In this document: positions 41,619 to 50,310 of the stretch, piece by piece
Layout: each line of letters opens with the position of its first letter
Position numbering within the stretch: position 1 is the first letter of the stretch
Assembly: GCA_003260025.2 (NCBI GenBank)
Contig: QFZU02000050.1
Location: 62,001 to 126,000 of the forward strand
Reading direction: 5' to 3'
Length of the DNA stretch: 64,000 bases
From: Microbispora triticiradicis
GTDB taxonomy: Bacteria > Actinomycetota > Actinomycetes > Streptosporangiales > Streptosporangiaceae
Notes under the pieces: model-generated
What the model was told of the DNA's origin: nothing
Seen by the model: the letters and a program-made list of their open reading frames with translations, nothing else
The model's database searches: none
Translations under genes and position numbers: made by a program

Positions 41619-41693
41619 GACGATCAGTATGCGCGTCTTTCCGCGCCCGTGCGCGCCGAGCGTGGAGGGCGACCGGCCGCCGACGAGGATCGG

Positions 41694-43916
41694 TCACCGG
41701 CCGCCGATGGGGATCTCGAACCAGACCGCCTTGCCCTCCCGGGTCGGACGGGAACCCCAGCGCCGTGCGAGCTGGTCCACGAGGTAGAGGCCGCGACCGC
41801 CCTCGTCGTTCTCCCCCGCGCTGCGGATGCGCGGCAGGCGCAGGTCCTGGTCGAAGACCTCCACCCAGACGGACTCCCCGCCCCGGCGCAGCCGGAGGGT
41901 GAACTCCTTGTCGCCGGCCATCTCCTCCTCGAAGCCCGGCACGTCCCACGACTCGTCGAACGGCAGCGGCGGCCCGTCGAGCACCAGCTCGCGGCGTGGC
42001 ACGCCCGCGCTCGCGGCGTGCAGGACCACGTTGGTCACGACCTCGGAGACCAGCAGGCAGGCCAGCTCCGCGCGTTCCTCGGGCACCTGCCACGCCTCGA
42101 ACGCCTCGGACGCCATCCGCCGGGCCTCGCTCACCATGATCGGTTGCGCCGGGAACGTCCGCTCCTGCGACTGCAGCTCGGTGCCGGCCGCGCGGACGAC
42201 GAGGATGGCCATGTCGTCGTCGATCTCGCCGGGGACCGCGCCGGTGGCGAGGTCGGCGATGCGCTCGACGGACTCCCCCGAGGACTTGGCCAGCTTCTCG
42301 CGGAGGACCGTCAGCGTCTCGTCGTCGTACACACCCGCGGCCGCGTCGCGCGGCGGCCTGCGGTCGACCAGGCCATCGGTGTAGAGCAGCAGGGTCGCGC
42401 CGGCCGGCAGGATCCTGGTCTCCTCCTTGTAGACCAGGTCGGCGTGCATGCCCTTGGCCCGCACCCCGAGCGGCTGGCCGACCTCGGTGATCTCCAGGTC
42501 CCTGACCTCGCCGTCCACGAGCAGCAGCGGTGGCGCGTGCCCGGCGTTGGCGAACCACAGCTGCCTCGACCAGGCGTCGTACACCATGTACTGACAGGTG
42601 ACGATCGGCGGGTTGGTGATGTCGGCGCCGAAGTCGTCGTGCTCGGGCGAGGCGACCACACGGGTCCACTCGTCCAGCCGGGCGAGGATGTCGGCGGGCG
42701 GCTTGTCGTCCTGGGCGAAGGCCCGCAGCGCGGCCCTGAGCTGGCCCATGACCGCTGCGGCCTTGGCGCCCCGGCCCTCGACGTCGCCGATCACGATGCC
42801 GACCCGGCCCGCCGACAGCGGGATCACGTCGTACCAGTCGCCGCCCACCTGGGTCTGGATGCCCTGCCCGTGGGTGGCGAGCGGGGCGGCGGGGAAGTAG
42901 CGGTGGGCGATCTCCAGCCCGTCGAACGACGGCAGCACACGCGGAAGCAGGTGCTTCTGGAACGACTCGGCGGTGTGCCGTTCCTCCTCGAACAGCAGCG
43001 CGTTGTCGACGGCGAGCGCGACGCGGGTGGCGATGGCGCCGACGAAGTCGCGGTCGAAGGTGTCGTAGTGGGGCGAGTGCCGGTTCGTGAGGTTGGACAG
43101 GAGCAGGTACATCAGCCCGAGCGTCTCGCCGCGCACGCACAGGGGGGCGACGATGGCGGAGGTCACCCCGATCTCGGCGAACAGGCGGGCCTCGCCCTCG
43201 CTCGGCGCCGGATAGCTGACCTGGGAGAAGTCCTCGACCAGGATCGTCTCCTGGCGGCGCAGCGCGGTGTCGGCGTAGTGCCCGAGGGGGTAGGCGATCT
43301 CCGCGCCCACCGGCGGCCAGGAGCCCGGCGGCGGCGTCCAGCCGCTCACGTGGGTGGAGACCTTGCGGACCAGGCGGTCGCCCTCGGCCAGTTCGATGAA
43401 GCAGTGGTCGGCGAACTGCGGGACGAGCGACTCCGCGACCCGGTTGAGCGTCTCCTCGACGTAGAGGGAGCCGGCCAGCCGTTCGCCGATCCGCTCCAGC
43501 AGGCCGAAGCGGTCCTTCTCGCGCTCGTTGCTGCGCATCGCCTCGCGCGCGGTGATCACGATGCCCGTGATCGAGCCGGAGGGATGCCGCAGCGGCACGG
43601 CCTGGGCGCGTACGTAGATCAGCGTGCCGTCGCCGCGGACCACGTCGAAGGTGCCCTCCCACACCCCGCCCCGCAGCACCTGCTTGGCGAGGTCGGCCGC
43701 GAGCGGGTGGTCGTGGTCGGAGATCCCGAGGGTACGCAGCGACTCCCGGCCCGGATTCGCGCCCACCCGGCCGAACAACCGCTCGGCGAAGGGGTTCCAG
43801 TAGAGGACGTTGCTGAACCGGTCGGTCACGACCACGGCCATCTCCGCGTGGTCCAGCACGGAGCCGGCGGTGAGGCGGTCGTCCGCGTCCTGTGACAAGT
43901 CTCCCCAGCGCCTCAT
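41694..43916 (-). CDS. PAS-GAF-PP2C (SpoIIE) phosphatase with HATPase domain
   Basis: A 740-residue soluble signalling protein. Order: PAS (about 18-125, FSNVLYWNPFAERLFG), GAF (about 145-310), PP2C/SpoIIE phosphatase (about 335-560, with VGGDWYDVIPL, VIGDVEGRG and the metal aspartate in GEIDDDMAILVV), then an anti-sigma-type HATPase domain (about 590-735, VSEVVTNVVLHA and DEGGRGLYLVDQLA). Such proteins dephosphorylate STAS anti-anti-sigma factors and can also act as anti-sigma kinases, giving partner switching. A STAS protein is encoded at 55252-55596, but a link is only inference. Confidence 0.93.
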   Translation of the reverse strand: MRRWGDLSQDADDRLTAGSVLDHAEMAVVVTDRFSNVLYWNPFAERLFGRVGANPGRESLRTLGISDHDHPLAADLAKQVLRGGVWEGTFDVVRGDGTLIYVRAQAVPLRHPSGSITGIVITAREAMRSNEREKDRFGLLERIGERLAGSLYVEETLNRVAESLVPQFADHCFIELAEGDRLVRKVSTHVSGWTPPPGSWPPVGAEIAYPLGHYADTALRRQETILVEDFSQVSYPAPSEGEARLFAEIGVTSAIVAPLCVRGETLGLMYLLLSNLTNRHSPHYDTFDRDFVGAIATRVALAVDNALLFEEERHTAESFQKHLLPRVLPSFDGLEIAHRYFPAAPLATHGQGIQTQVGGDWYDVIPLSAGRVGIVIGDVEGRGAKAAAVMGQLRAALRAFAQDDKPPADILARLDEWTRVVASPEHDDFGADITNPPIVTCQYMVYDAWSRQLWFANAGHAPPLLLVDGEVRDLEITEVGQPLGVRAKGMHADLVYKEETRILPAGATLLLYTDGLVDRRPPRDAAAGVYDDETLTVLREKLAKSSGESVERIADLATGAVPGEIDDDMAILVVRAAGTELQSQERTFPAQPIMVSEARRMASEAFEAWQVPEERAELACLLVSEVVTNVVLHAASAGVPRRELVLDGPPLPFDESWDVPGFEEEMAGDKEFTLRLRRGGESVWVEVFDQDLRLPRIRSAGENDEGGRGLYLVDQLARRWGSRPTREGKAVWFEIPIGGR

Positions 43917-44035
43917 GCCACGACCATCCCTTGACGAGGCGGGTTCGCTATGCCGGGCACGGGCGCTCCTGCGAAGGCTGGGTCGCGAGAAATGAAGGAC
44001 TCCCTACGGGATTCAACCAGGCACAACTCTTTCCG

Positions 44036-44740
44036 TCATCGTCTGGTGACGAAAACGTGAGAGGCCACATCGCGCGGAAGGTCCGCGGTCGTGCTACCCA
44101 CCTCACCATCACCTGTCACCCGTACACCGTTGTCGCTCGCCGCGAGCGTCACCTCGCGTCCGGGTTGTATCCCAACTTGCTTGAGTTTAAGCATCACAGC
44201 CGGGTCGCTTTGCACTTGTTCGCTGATTCGCCGCACGACGACGGGCACGGCGCTCGGACCCGCGAGGGTCACCATGGGAGACACCATCTCATCCCCGCCC
44301 GAACCGGGCTGCGGCACCCCCAGCTCGTCGAGACCGGGGATCGGATTGCCGTGGGGGCAGAACCGGGGGTTCTGCAGCAGGCCGACGAGCCGGGTCTCCA
44401 CCGACTCCGACATCACGTGCTCCCACCGGCACGCCTCGATGTGGACCTCTTCCCAGGGCATGCCGATCACCTGGGTGAGCAGGCACTCCGCCAGGCGGTG
44501 CTTGCGCATCACGCGGATCGCGAGCGTACGGCCAAGATCGGTCATGCTGAGGTGTCTGTCCCCCTGCACCTTGACCAGGCCGTCGCGTTCCATCCGCGCC
44601 ACTGTCTGGCTGACGGTCGGGCCGCTCTGCTGCAGGCGTTCGGCGATCCGGGCCCGGAGCGGCACGATGCCTTCTTCTTCGAGTTCGAAGATCGTGCGGA
44701 GATACATCTCCGTCGTGTCGATCAGGCCGTGTGCGGTCAA
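44036..44740 (-). CDS. DtxR/IdeR-family metal-dependent repressor
   Basis: A 234-residue metalloregulator. The N-terminal HTH (IAERLQQSGPTVSQTVARMERDGLV) is followed by the metal/dimerisation domain. The ligands match diphtheria DtxR with an offset of two: H81, E85, H100 for the ancillary site and M12, C104, E107, H108 for the primary site. The C-terminal SH3-like domain is present, so the full three-domain form is retained. The start is TTG behind GGAGGAG. It should control iron (or manganese) genes. Confidence 0.94.
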   Translation of the reverse strand: MTAHGLIDTTEMYLRTIFELEEEGIVPLRARIAERLQQSGPTVSQTVARMERDGLVKVQGDRHLSMTDLGRTLAIRVMRKHRLAECLLTQVIGMPWEEVHIEACRWEHVMSESVETRLVGLLQNPRFCPHGNPIPGLDELGVPQPGSGGDEMVSPMVTLAGPSAVPVVVRRISEQVQSDPAVMLKLKQVGIQPGREVTLAASDNGVRVTGDGEVGSTTADLPRDVASHVFVTRR

Positions 44741-44815
44741 GGCTCCTCCACTACTACAACGATGCTACGACCTCCCCCGCGTTCGCAGCCGACCCTATTG
44801 GGGAAGCGACCCAGG

Positions 44816-45457
44816 ATGGGAAACATCGGAGCCCAGCGATTCCTTCCTGACGAGGTCAGTCTGCCCGCCCTCAGGGAGGCCGCGCGCCACTGCGAAGGCT
44901 GCGACCTCTACCGCGACGCCACTCAGACGGTTTTCGGCGAGGGCGTCCCCGACGCACGGTTCATGCTGGTCGGCGAGCAGCCGGGCGACCAGGAGGACCA
45001 CGAGGGCGCGCCGTTCGTCGGGCCCGCGGGCCGCGTGCTGGACCGGGCCCTGGAGGAGGCGGGCATCGACCGCGAGGCGGTGTACGTCACCAACGCGGTG
45101 AAGCACTTCAAGTTCACGGCACGCGGCAAGCGCCGGATCCACCAGAAACCGACCGTCGGGGAGATCAATGCCTGCCGGCCGTGGCTGGAGGCCGAGATGC
45201 GCCTGGTGGACCCGGAGGTGACCGTGGTGCTGGGCGCCACCGCCGCCCGGGCCCTGCTGGGCCCGGACTTCCGGGTCACCCGCCACCGGGGCGAGCCGGT
45301 CCCCCGGCGGGAGGGCGCCTACTACGTCGCGACGATCCACCCCTCGGCGATCCTGCGCGCGCCCGACCGGGACGAGGCGTACGCGGGCTTCCTCGCCGAC
45401 CTCACGGTCGCGGCCCGCACCGCCGCCTCCGGGGTCATGGGGCCAGGCGCTCCATGA
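44816..45457 (+). CDS. udgX: UdgX-type uracil-DNA glycosylase
   Basis: A 213-residue family 4-related uracil-DNA glycosylase of the UdgX group. It has GEQPGDQEDHEGAPFVGPAG and the UdgX-specific insertion KRRIHQKP, in which H109 aligns in number with the histidine that becomes covalently bonded to uracil-DNA in the M. smegmatis protein. C26, C29 and C120 are cluster ligands; the place where classical family 4 enzymes have their third cysteine reads KHFK. The 3' end overlaps convergent pdxH by 23 bp. Confidence 0.93.
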   Translation: MGNIGAQRFLPDEVSLPALREAARHCEGCDLYRDATQTVFGEGVPDARFMLVGEQPGDQEDHEGAPFVGPAGRVLDRALEEAGIDREAVYVTNAVKHFKFTARGKRRIHQKPTVGEINACRPWLEAEMRLVDPEVTVVLGATAARALLGPDFRVTRHRGEPVPRREGAYYVATIHPSAILRAPDRDEAYAGFLADLTVAARTAASGVMGPGAP

Positions 45458-46079
45458 CCCAGGAGCCGCGCGCCAGCCGGTACCGGAGCCGGTCGTGCAT
45501 GCGATCGGTCTGACCCTGCCAGAACTCGACCTCCGCGGGCGCCACCCGGAAGCCGCCCCAGAAGTCCGGCATCGGCGGGTCCTCGGGCCAGCGCTCGGCC
45601 AGCTCCCGGTAGCGGGCGTCGAGCCGTTCACGCGACTCCACCACGGCGGACTGGCGGGAGGCCCACGCGCCGATGCGCGAACCGTACGGCCGGGAGTGGA
45701 AGTAGGCCGCGCTGTCCTCGCGCGAGATCCGGGTGACCGGGCCCTCCACGCGGACCTGCCGCCGGATCGGATGCCAGGGGAACAACAGACAGGCCCGCGG
45801 GTTCTCGGCGAGGTCGCGGCCCTTGCGAGACTCGTAGTTGGTGAAGAAGACGAACCCGCGTTCGTCGAACCCCTTGAGGAGGACGGTGCGGGCGGAGGGA
45901 CGGCCACCGGCGGAACTGGTGGCGACGACCATGGCGTTCGGTTCGGGCAGGCCCGCGGCGACGGCGTCCGCGAACCACAGCGCGAACTGCGTCACCGGGT
46001 CGTCGGCCATGCCGGTTTCGAGCAGGGGCTCACCCTCGTAGCTGTGCCGGAGCCCGGGCAGGTGCGAAGCGCTGTCCAC
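45435..46079 (-). CDS. pdxH: Pyridoxamine 5'-phosphate oxidase
   Basis: A 214-residue FMN enzyme that oxidises PNP or PMP to PLP. Conserved blocks are RTVLLKGFDERGFVFFTNYESRKG, RQVRVEGPVTR, SRPYGSRIGAWASRQS and the substrate-binding tail FWQGQTDRMHDRLRY. GTG at 46077-46079 gives the normal length; the longer frame contains no support. No clear ribosome binding site is visible. It is divergent from citrate synthase, a common pairing in actinobacteria. Confidence 0.94.
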   Translation of the reverse strand: MDSASHLPGLRHSYEGEPLLETGMADDPVTQFALWFADAVAAGLPEPNAMVVATSSAGGRPSARTVLLKGFDERGFVFFTNYESRKGRDLAENPRACLLFPWHPIRRQVRVEGPVTRISREDSAAYFHSRPYGSRIGAWASRQSAVVESRERLDARYRELAERWPEDPPMPDFWGGFRVAPAEVEFWQGQTDRMHDRLRYRLARGSWVMERLAP

Positions 46080-46249
46080 GGAAAGGTATTGTCGCGCGCC
46101 CGGCGCACTTCTCACCCGGTGGCCCCCAACAGGGGGAACGGCGTGGGGGAGGGGCGGCGACACGACAGCGTCACACTGCGGGTTAAATTGACCCGCCGGT
46201 ATCTCGACATCAAGGCTCTGGACTTCACAAGAGAGGGAGGCGGCCGAGA

Positions 46250-47356
46250 ATGTCCGACTTCAAACCCGGGCTCGAAGGCGTGGTGGCGTTCGAGACCGAG
46301 ATCGCGGAACCGGACAAAGAAGGGGGCGCCCTGCGATACCGGGGCGTCGACATCGAAGAACTCGTGGGCAACGTCTCCTTCGGGAACGTCTGGGGCCTGC
46401 TCGTCGACGACAAGTTCCAGCCGGGTCTGCCCCCGGCGGAGCCGTACCCCGTTCCCGTCCATTCCGGCGACATCCGAGTAGACGTACAGAGCGCGCTGGC
46501 CATGCTGGCGCCCGCGTACGGCTTCCGCCCGCTGCTCGACATCGACGACGACCAGGCCCGCGACGATCTCGCACGCGCCTCGGTCACGGCCCTGTCGTTC
46601 GTCGCGCAGTCGGCCCGCGGCCTGGGGCTGCCGATGGTCCCGCAGAAGCGCGTGGACGAGGCCGAGAGCATCGTTGAACGTTTCATGGTCCGCTGGCGCG
46701 GTGAGCCCGATCCCAAGCACGTCAAGGCCATCGACGCGTACTGGACGTCCGCCGCGGAGCACGGCATGAACGCCTCGACGTTCACCGCCCGCGTGATCGC
46801 CTCCACCGGCGCCGACGTCGCCGCCGCCCTGTCGGGCGCGGTCGGCGCGATGTCCGGCCCGCTGCACGGCGGCGCCCCGGCGCGGGTGCTGCACATGATC
46901 GAAGGCGTCGAGCAGATGGGCGACGCCCGCAAGTACGTCCAGAGCGAGCTGGACAAGGGCAACCGCCTGATGGGCTTCGGCCACCGGGTCTACCGGGCCG
47001 AGGACCCGCGTGCCCGCGTCCTGCGCCGTACGGCGAAGGAACTGGGCGCGCCGCGCTACGAGGTCGCCGCCGCGCTGGAGACCGCCGCGCTGGAGGAGCT
47101 GCACGCCCGCAAGCCGGACCGGGTTCTCGCCACCAACGTGGAGTACTGGGCCGCGGTCGTCCTCGACTTCGCCGAGGTGCCGTCGCACATGTTCACCTCG
47201 ATGTTCACCTGCGCCCGCACCGCCGGCTGGGCCGCCCACGTCCTGGAGCAGAAGCGCACGGGCAGGCTGGTCCGCCCCAGCGCGAACTACGTGGGCCCGA
47301 AGCAGCGCTCGATCAACGACGTGCCCGGCGCCGGCGAGGTCGTCGGCAGGGTCTGA
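46250..47356 (+). CDS. Citrate synthase (citrate synthase 2 type)
   Basis: A 368-residue citrate synthase forming citrate from oxaloacetate and acetyl-CoA. The catalytic histidines are in SGPLHGGAPARVLHM and GFGHRVYRAEDPRA, and the catalytic aspartate region reads VLATNVEYWAAVVLDFAEVP. Length fits the shorter actinobacterial second citrate synthase. The ATG follows GAGGGAGGCG. Divergent from pdxH and ended by a hairpin shared with the gene on the other strand. Confidence 0.95.
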   Translation: MSDFKPGLEGVVAFETEIAEPDKEGGALRYRGVDIEELVGNVSFGNVWGLLVDDKFQPGLPPAEPYPVPVHSGDIRVDVQSALAMLAPAYGFRPLLDIDDDQARDDLARASVTALSFVAQSARGLGLPMVPQKRVDEAESIVERFMVRWRGEPDPKHVKAIDAYWTSAAEHGMNASTFTARVIASTGADVAAALSGAVGAMSGPLHGGAPARVLHMIEGVEQMGDARKYVQSELDKGNRLMGFGHRVYRAEDPRARVLRRTAKELGAPRYEVAAALETAALEELHARKPDRVLATNVEYWAAVVLDFAEVPSHMFTSMFTCARTAGWAAHVLEQKRTGRLVRPSANYVGPKQRSINDVPGAGEVVGRV

Positions 47357-47372
47357 GCCGCCCGAGGGGCTG

Positions 47373-47413
47373 CCGAGGGCCCGCGGCTTTCCGAGAGGGC
47401 CGCGGACCCTCGG
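47373..47413. terminator. Bidirectional terminator-like hairpin
   Basis: CCGAGGGCCCGCGG (47373-47386) pairs with CCGCGGACCCTCGG (47400-47413), 13 of 14 bases. It lies between two convergent stop codons and would serve both. Confidence 0.6.
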
Positions 47414-47461
47414 CCGTCCCCCGCGCCCGCCCCGCTCAACGTCAGGGCTCAGCGTCCGGGC

Positions 47462-50212
47462 TCAGCGGCGGGGCTCGCCGTCCTCGCCGTACACGTCGGG
47501 GAGGCGGTCGCAGACTCCTCCGGGCGGCGCGGACTCCCGCAGGCTGAGGCGCCCGCAGCGGACCGCCACCTTCACGCCGCCACCGGCCTGCACCCGCATG
47601 ATCGCGATGGTCTTGTCCACGGGGTCGTGGGCCTCCCGGCCGCCGAAGTCGATCACTCCGCTCGAACCGTTCCTGGCCAGCCGCCCCGAGACGAGTGCGA
47701 GCCGGTAGAGGAGGTCTCCCCTGCTGGGCAGCCTCCTGCCCTGGTACGCCCGGTTGGCCGAATCGTAGAAGAGTTCGACCGCGTCGTAGCCCAGGATGAG
47801 GTTGTCCTCCGACTCGGTCGAGGTCCGGCCGAAGAGGGCCTGGATGAATCCGGTCGGCTGCGTGCCGTGGTCCCGCGACGGATCCCGCCACAGTTCCCGG
47901 CTCGCGAGCGCGGCGTAGTACACCTGCACGCGCCCGTAGTCGCCGATCTCCTTGCCGTGGTCGGTGACCACCTTGATCACGTCGTCCCCCGCGATCACCT
48001 TGACCTGGCCGTCGCTGCACTTCTCGACGGCGTCGACGAAGCCGAGGAACTCGGTGGCCCGGCCCGCGTACAGGATCACGTCGGGATGGCGCCCGCAGGC
48101 GACCGACGTCGCCTCGGCGATCCCGCCGCCGTCCACGGTGTAGTAGACCTCGTCGCGCTCGGAGATCTCGATCCCCTGGTCGCGGGCTGCCTCCTTGTAG
48201 TCGCGGGCGAGGTTGTTGGTGTAGCTGTCTCCGGGTGACCGGTCCTGGACGATCACCGCGGTGGGCGAGGACTTCCCGGGGAGCAGCGTCCGGCGGATGA
48301 ACCGGGCGACGAGCTGCGCCTCGCGCCAGTTCGTCGGGCCCATGCGGAAGTAGTAGGGGGACGGCCGCCTGGGCGCCGTCCCGATCTCGCCGGCGCCGGT
48401 GACGTCGGGCACGTACCCCAGGTCGTCCGCGGTCGCGGTGGTGGAGAGCATCGGGATCTTGGCCTGGTGCAGCACGCTGATCGCCTCTTCGACGCCCTTG
48501 ACACTGCGCGGGAAGCCGATGACGCCGAGCGTGTGCGGGTCCTCGGCCGCCAGCCTGCTGACCAGCCGGGCGGCCCGGCGCCCCTGGCGGAAGTCCGCCC
48601 CGGCGTTGGCGATCAGGACCTGGAGGCGGGGAACGTTCCGGACGGTGCGCTGGTACTGCTCCACGGCTTTCAGCTCGGCCAGCGCCCCGGACACCCTGCT
48701 GTCCTCCTCCGGCGCGTCCTCGCCGGGCTCGGCGGGCTCGCCGTCCGGCCGCGGGCTCCTGATCGAGTACTCCCCGAACAGGACCACGTTCACGTAAGCC
48801 CCGACGTTCCGGGCGGCGGCGTTGTTCTCGTCGATCCGCTTCACGACGGCGCCGATGTTCCTGCCGAAGACGTCTTCGGGGGCCCGGCCGTCCGCGTTGA
48901 CGACGCCGACGCACTCGTCGCCGACCAGCTCGGCCCAGGACAGGCCGCCACAGTGTGCCTTCTGGTCCTGGTAGATGCTCCAGGCCAGGGTGACCGGGCC
49001 GACGACGAGTAGCGCGATCACGCACCAGTACCCGATCGCCCGCATCCGGCTGGGCAGCAGCCGCGGCCGGTGGTCGTCGTCGGGCGCGGGGCCGGACGTG
49101 GCGGCCAGCAGGCGCAGCGGCGGCACCTGCCGCCGCACCCGGGCCCGCCAGGCCTCGGCCAGCGCCGGCAACTCCGTCAGGCGGCCTCCCGTGACCGCCC
49201 TCGCCTCCGCGGCCTTCGACTCCGGCACCGCGGCCAGCACCAGCATCGGCGGCAGGAGACCGGTCTCCTCGGTGGTCTCCTCCAGGACGCGCAGGAACCG
49301 CTCGTTGGCGCACCCCGGCAGGGTGGCGTCCAGGACCAGCAGGCCGTACAGGCCGCGGCCCCAGCTCGGCCACGGGATGATCCACTTCTGGTACGCCTGG
49401 TGGAGGTCCTGGCACAACGCGTGCACCAGCAACCGGTCGGCGTCCTCGTCGCTCGCGCTCGCCACCCGCAGCGCGTACTGCGACAGCCGCTCGAACGGCT
49501 TCCTGGTCAGGTACGGCTGCCGCCGGAACCAGCCGTTGAAGAACGATCCACGGACCGACAGCAGCCCCTGGACGACCGTGCCGGCCGCGAAGACGAGCAG
49601 GCCGAGCGCCCACGGGAGCACGCCGACCAGGTCCGGCGCGCTGTCCAGCCACCAGGGCGCGTGGTCGCCGGCCACCTGGGTGCTCAGCAGCACCGCGGCC
49701 AGGGTGCCCACCGGCAGCCAGGTCGTCGCCGCGCGCCCGAAGAAGTCGGCCGCCGTCCTGCGGCCCTGGTGCCCCCCGTGCCTGCCGCCCCGCCAGAGCT
49801 TGAGCCGCTCCTTGAACTCCTCCAGGCTCCCCCGCGACTGCGGGTCGGGCCAGCGCGGGGGCGGCGTCCCGCCGCGGTCCGGCTCCGGAGGCAGGCCGCG
49901 CTGCCTGCGCGCCCACAGCACGAACTGCACCAGCGAGAAACGCGGCGGCGGCAGGAACGAGCCGCCCACCGGCCGGCCGAGCTGCCCCTGCTCCCCGGCC
50001 AGCGCGTCCACGAGCTCGTGCAGCGTGCCGTACCGGCCGGCCGCCACCGACGCGTACGGGAGGCAGTCCTCGAACGGCGCGGCGAGACGGCGCGCGGCCT
50101 CGAACGCGTCGCCGTCCCGCTCGACGACGAACACCAGGGGAAGCGGCTGGTCCGGCAGCCAGAAGAACGGCCTGCGGACAAGTTTCTCGATGACGCCGTG
50201 CACGTCGGCCAC
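47462..50212 (-). CDS. Membrane protein with extracellular ABC-type ligand-binding domain
   Basis: A 916-residue protein of unusual architecture. GTG at 50210-50212 follows GGGAG. An N-terminal cytoplasmic domain (about 1-160; WLPDQPLPLVFVVERDGD, GRYGTLHELVDALAGE) leads to two membrane helices (about 165-183 and 196-220). A second cytoplasmic region (about 221-390) has alternating strands (LYGLLVLDATLPG, PPMLVLAAVPE) but no Walker A. A third helix (392-413) precedes an extracellular type I periplasmic-binding-protein domain (about 430-890), recognisable from NVPRLQVLIANAGAD, LGVIGFPRSVKG and YDAVELFYDSANRAYQ. It is not a transporter component, as no permease or ATPase is adjacent. It is more likely a receptor; its output is unknown. 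Confidence 0.7.
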   Translation of the reverse strand: MADVHGVIEKLVRRPFFWLPDQPLPLVFVVERDGDAFEAARRLAAPFEDCLPYASVAAGRYGTLHELVDALAGEQGQLGRPVGGSFLPPPRFSLVQFVLWARRQRGLPPEPDRGGTPPPRWPDPQSRGSLEEFKERLKLWRGGRHGGHQGRRTAADFFGRAATTWLPVGTLAAVLLSTQVAGDHAPWWLDSAPDLVGVLPWALGLLVFAAGTVVQGLLSVRGSFFNGWFRRQPYLTRKPFERLSQYALRVASASDEDADRLLVHALCQDLHQAYQKWIIPWPSWGRGLYGLLVLDATLPGCANERFLRVLEETTEETGLLPPMLVLAAVPESKAAEARAVTGGRLTELPALAEAWRARVRRQVPPLRLLAATSGPAPDDDHRPRLLPSRMRAIGYWCVIALLVVGPVTLAWSIYQDQKAHCGGLSWAELVGDECVGVVNADGRAPEDVFGRNIGAVVKRIDENNAAARNVGAYVNVVLFGEYSIRSPRPDGEPAEPGEDAPEEDSRVSGALAELKAVEQYQRTVRNVPRLQVLIANAGADFRQGRRAARLVSRLAAEDPHTLGVIGFPRSVKGVEEAISVLHQAKIPMLSTTATADDLGYVPDVTGAGEIGTAPRRPSPYYFRMGPTNWREAQLVARFIRRTLLPGKSSPTAVIVQDRSPGDSYTNNLARDYKEAARDQGIEISERDEVYYTVDGGGIAEATSVACGRHPDVILYAGRATEFLGFVDAVEKCSDGQVKVIAGDDVIKVVTDHGKEIGDYGRVQVYYAALASRELWRDPSRDHGTQPTGFIQALFGRTSTESEDNLILGYDAVELFYDSANRAYQGRRLPSRGDLLYRLALVSGRLARNGSSGVIDFGGREAHDPVDKTIAIMRVQAGGGVKVAVRCGRLSLRESAPPGGVCDRLPDVYGEDGEPRR

Positions 50213-50283
50213 GTGGGTGTCTCCCGGGAGGCGGAGTCCGTTTTCGGGGTGGTGCGTGCTTCTGAAACTCGACCGTGACTCCT

Positions 50284-50303
50284 CCGCTCCCCGAAGGGAG
50301 CGG
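50284..50303 (-). promoter_or_regulatory. TnpB right-end hairpin (omega RNA scaffold)
   Basis: CCGCTCCC (50284-50291) pairs perfectly with GGGAGCGG (50296-50303), just past the tnpB stop. Such a hairpin marks the right end of IS200/IS605-type elements and forms part of the omega/reRNA guide scaffold. Confidence 0.65.
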
Positions 50304-50310
50304 CTTCTCG

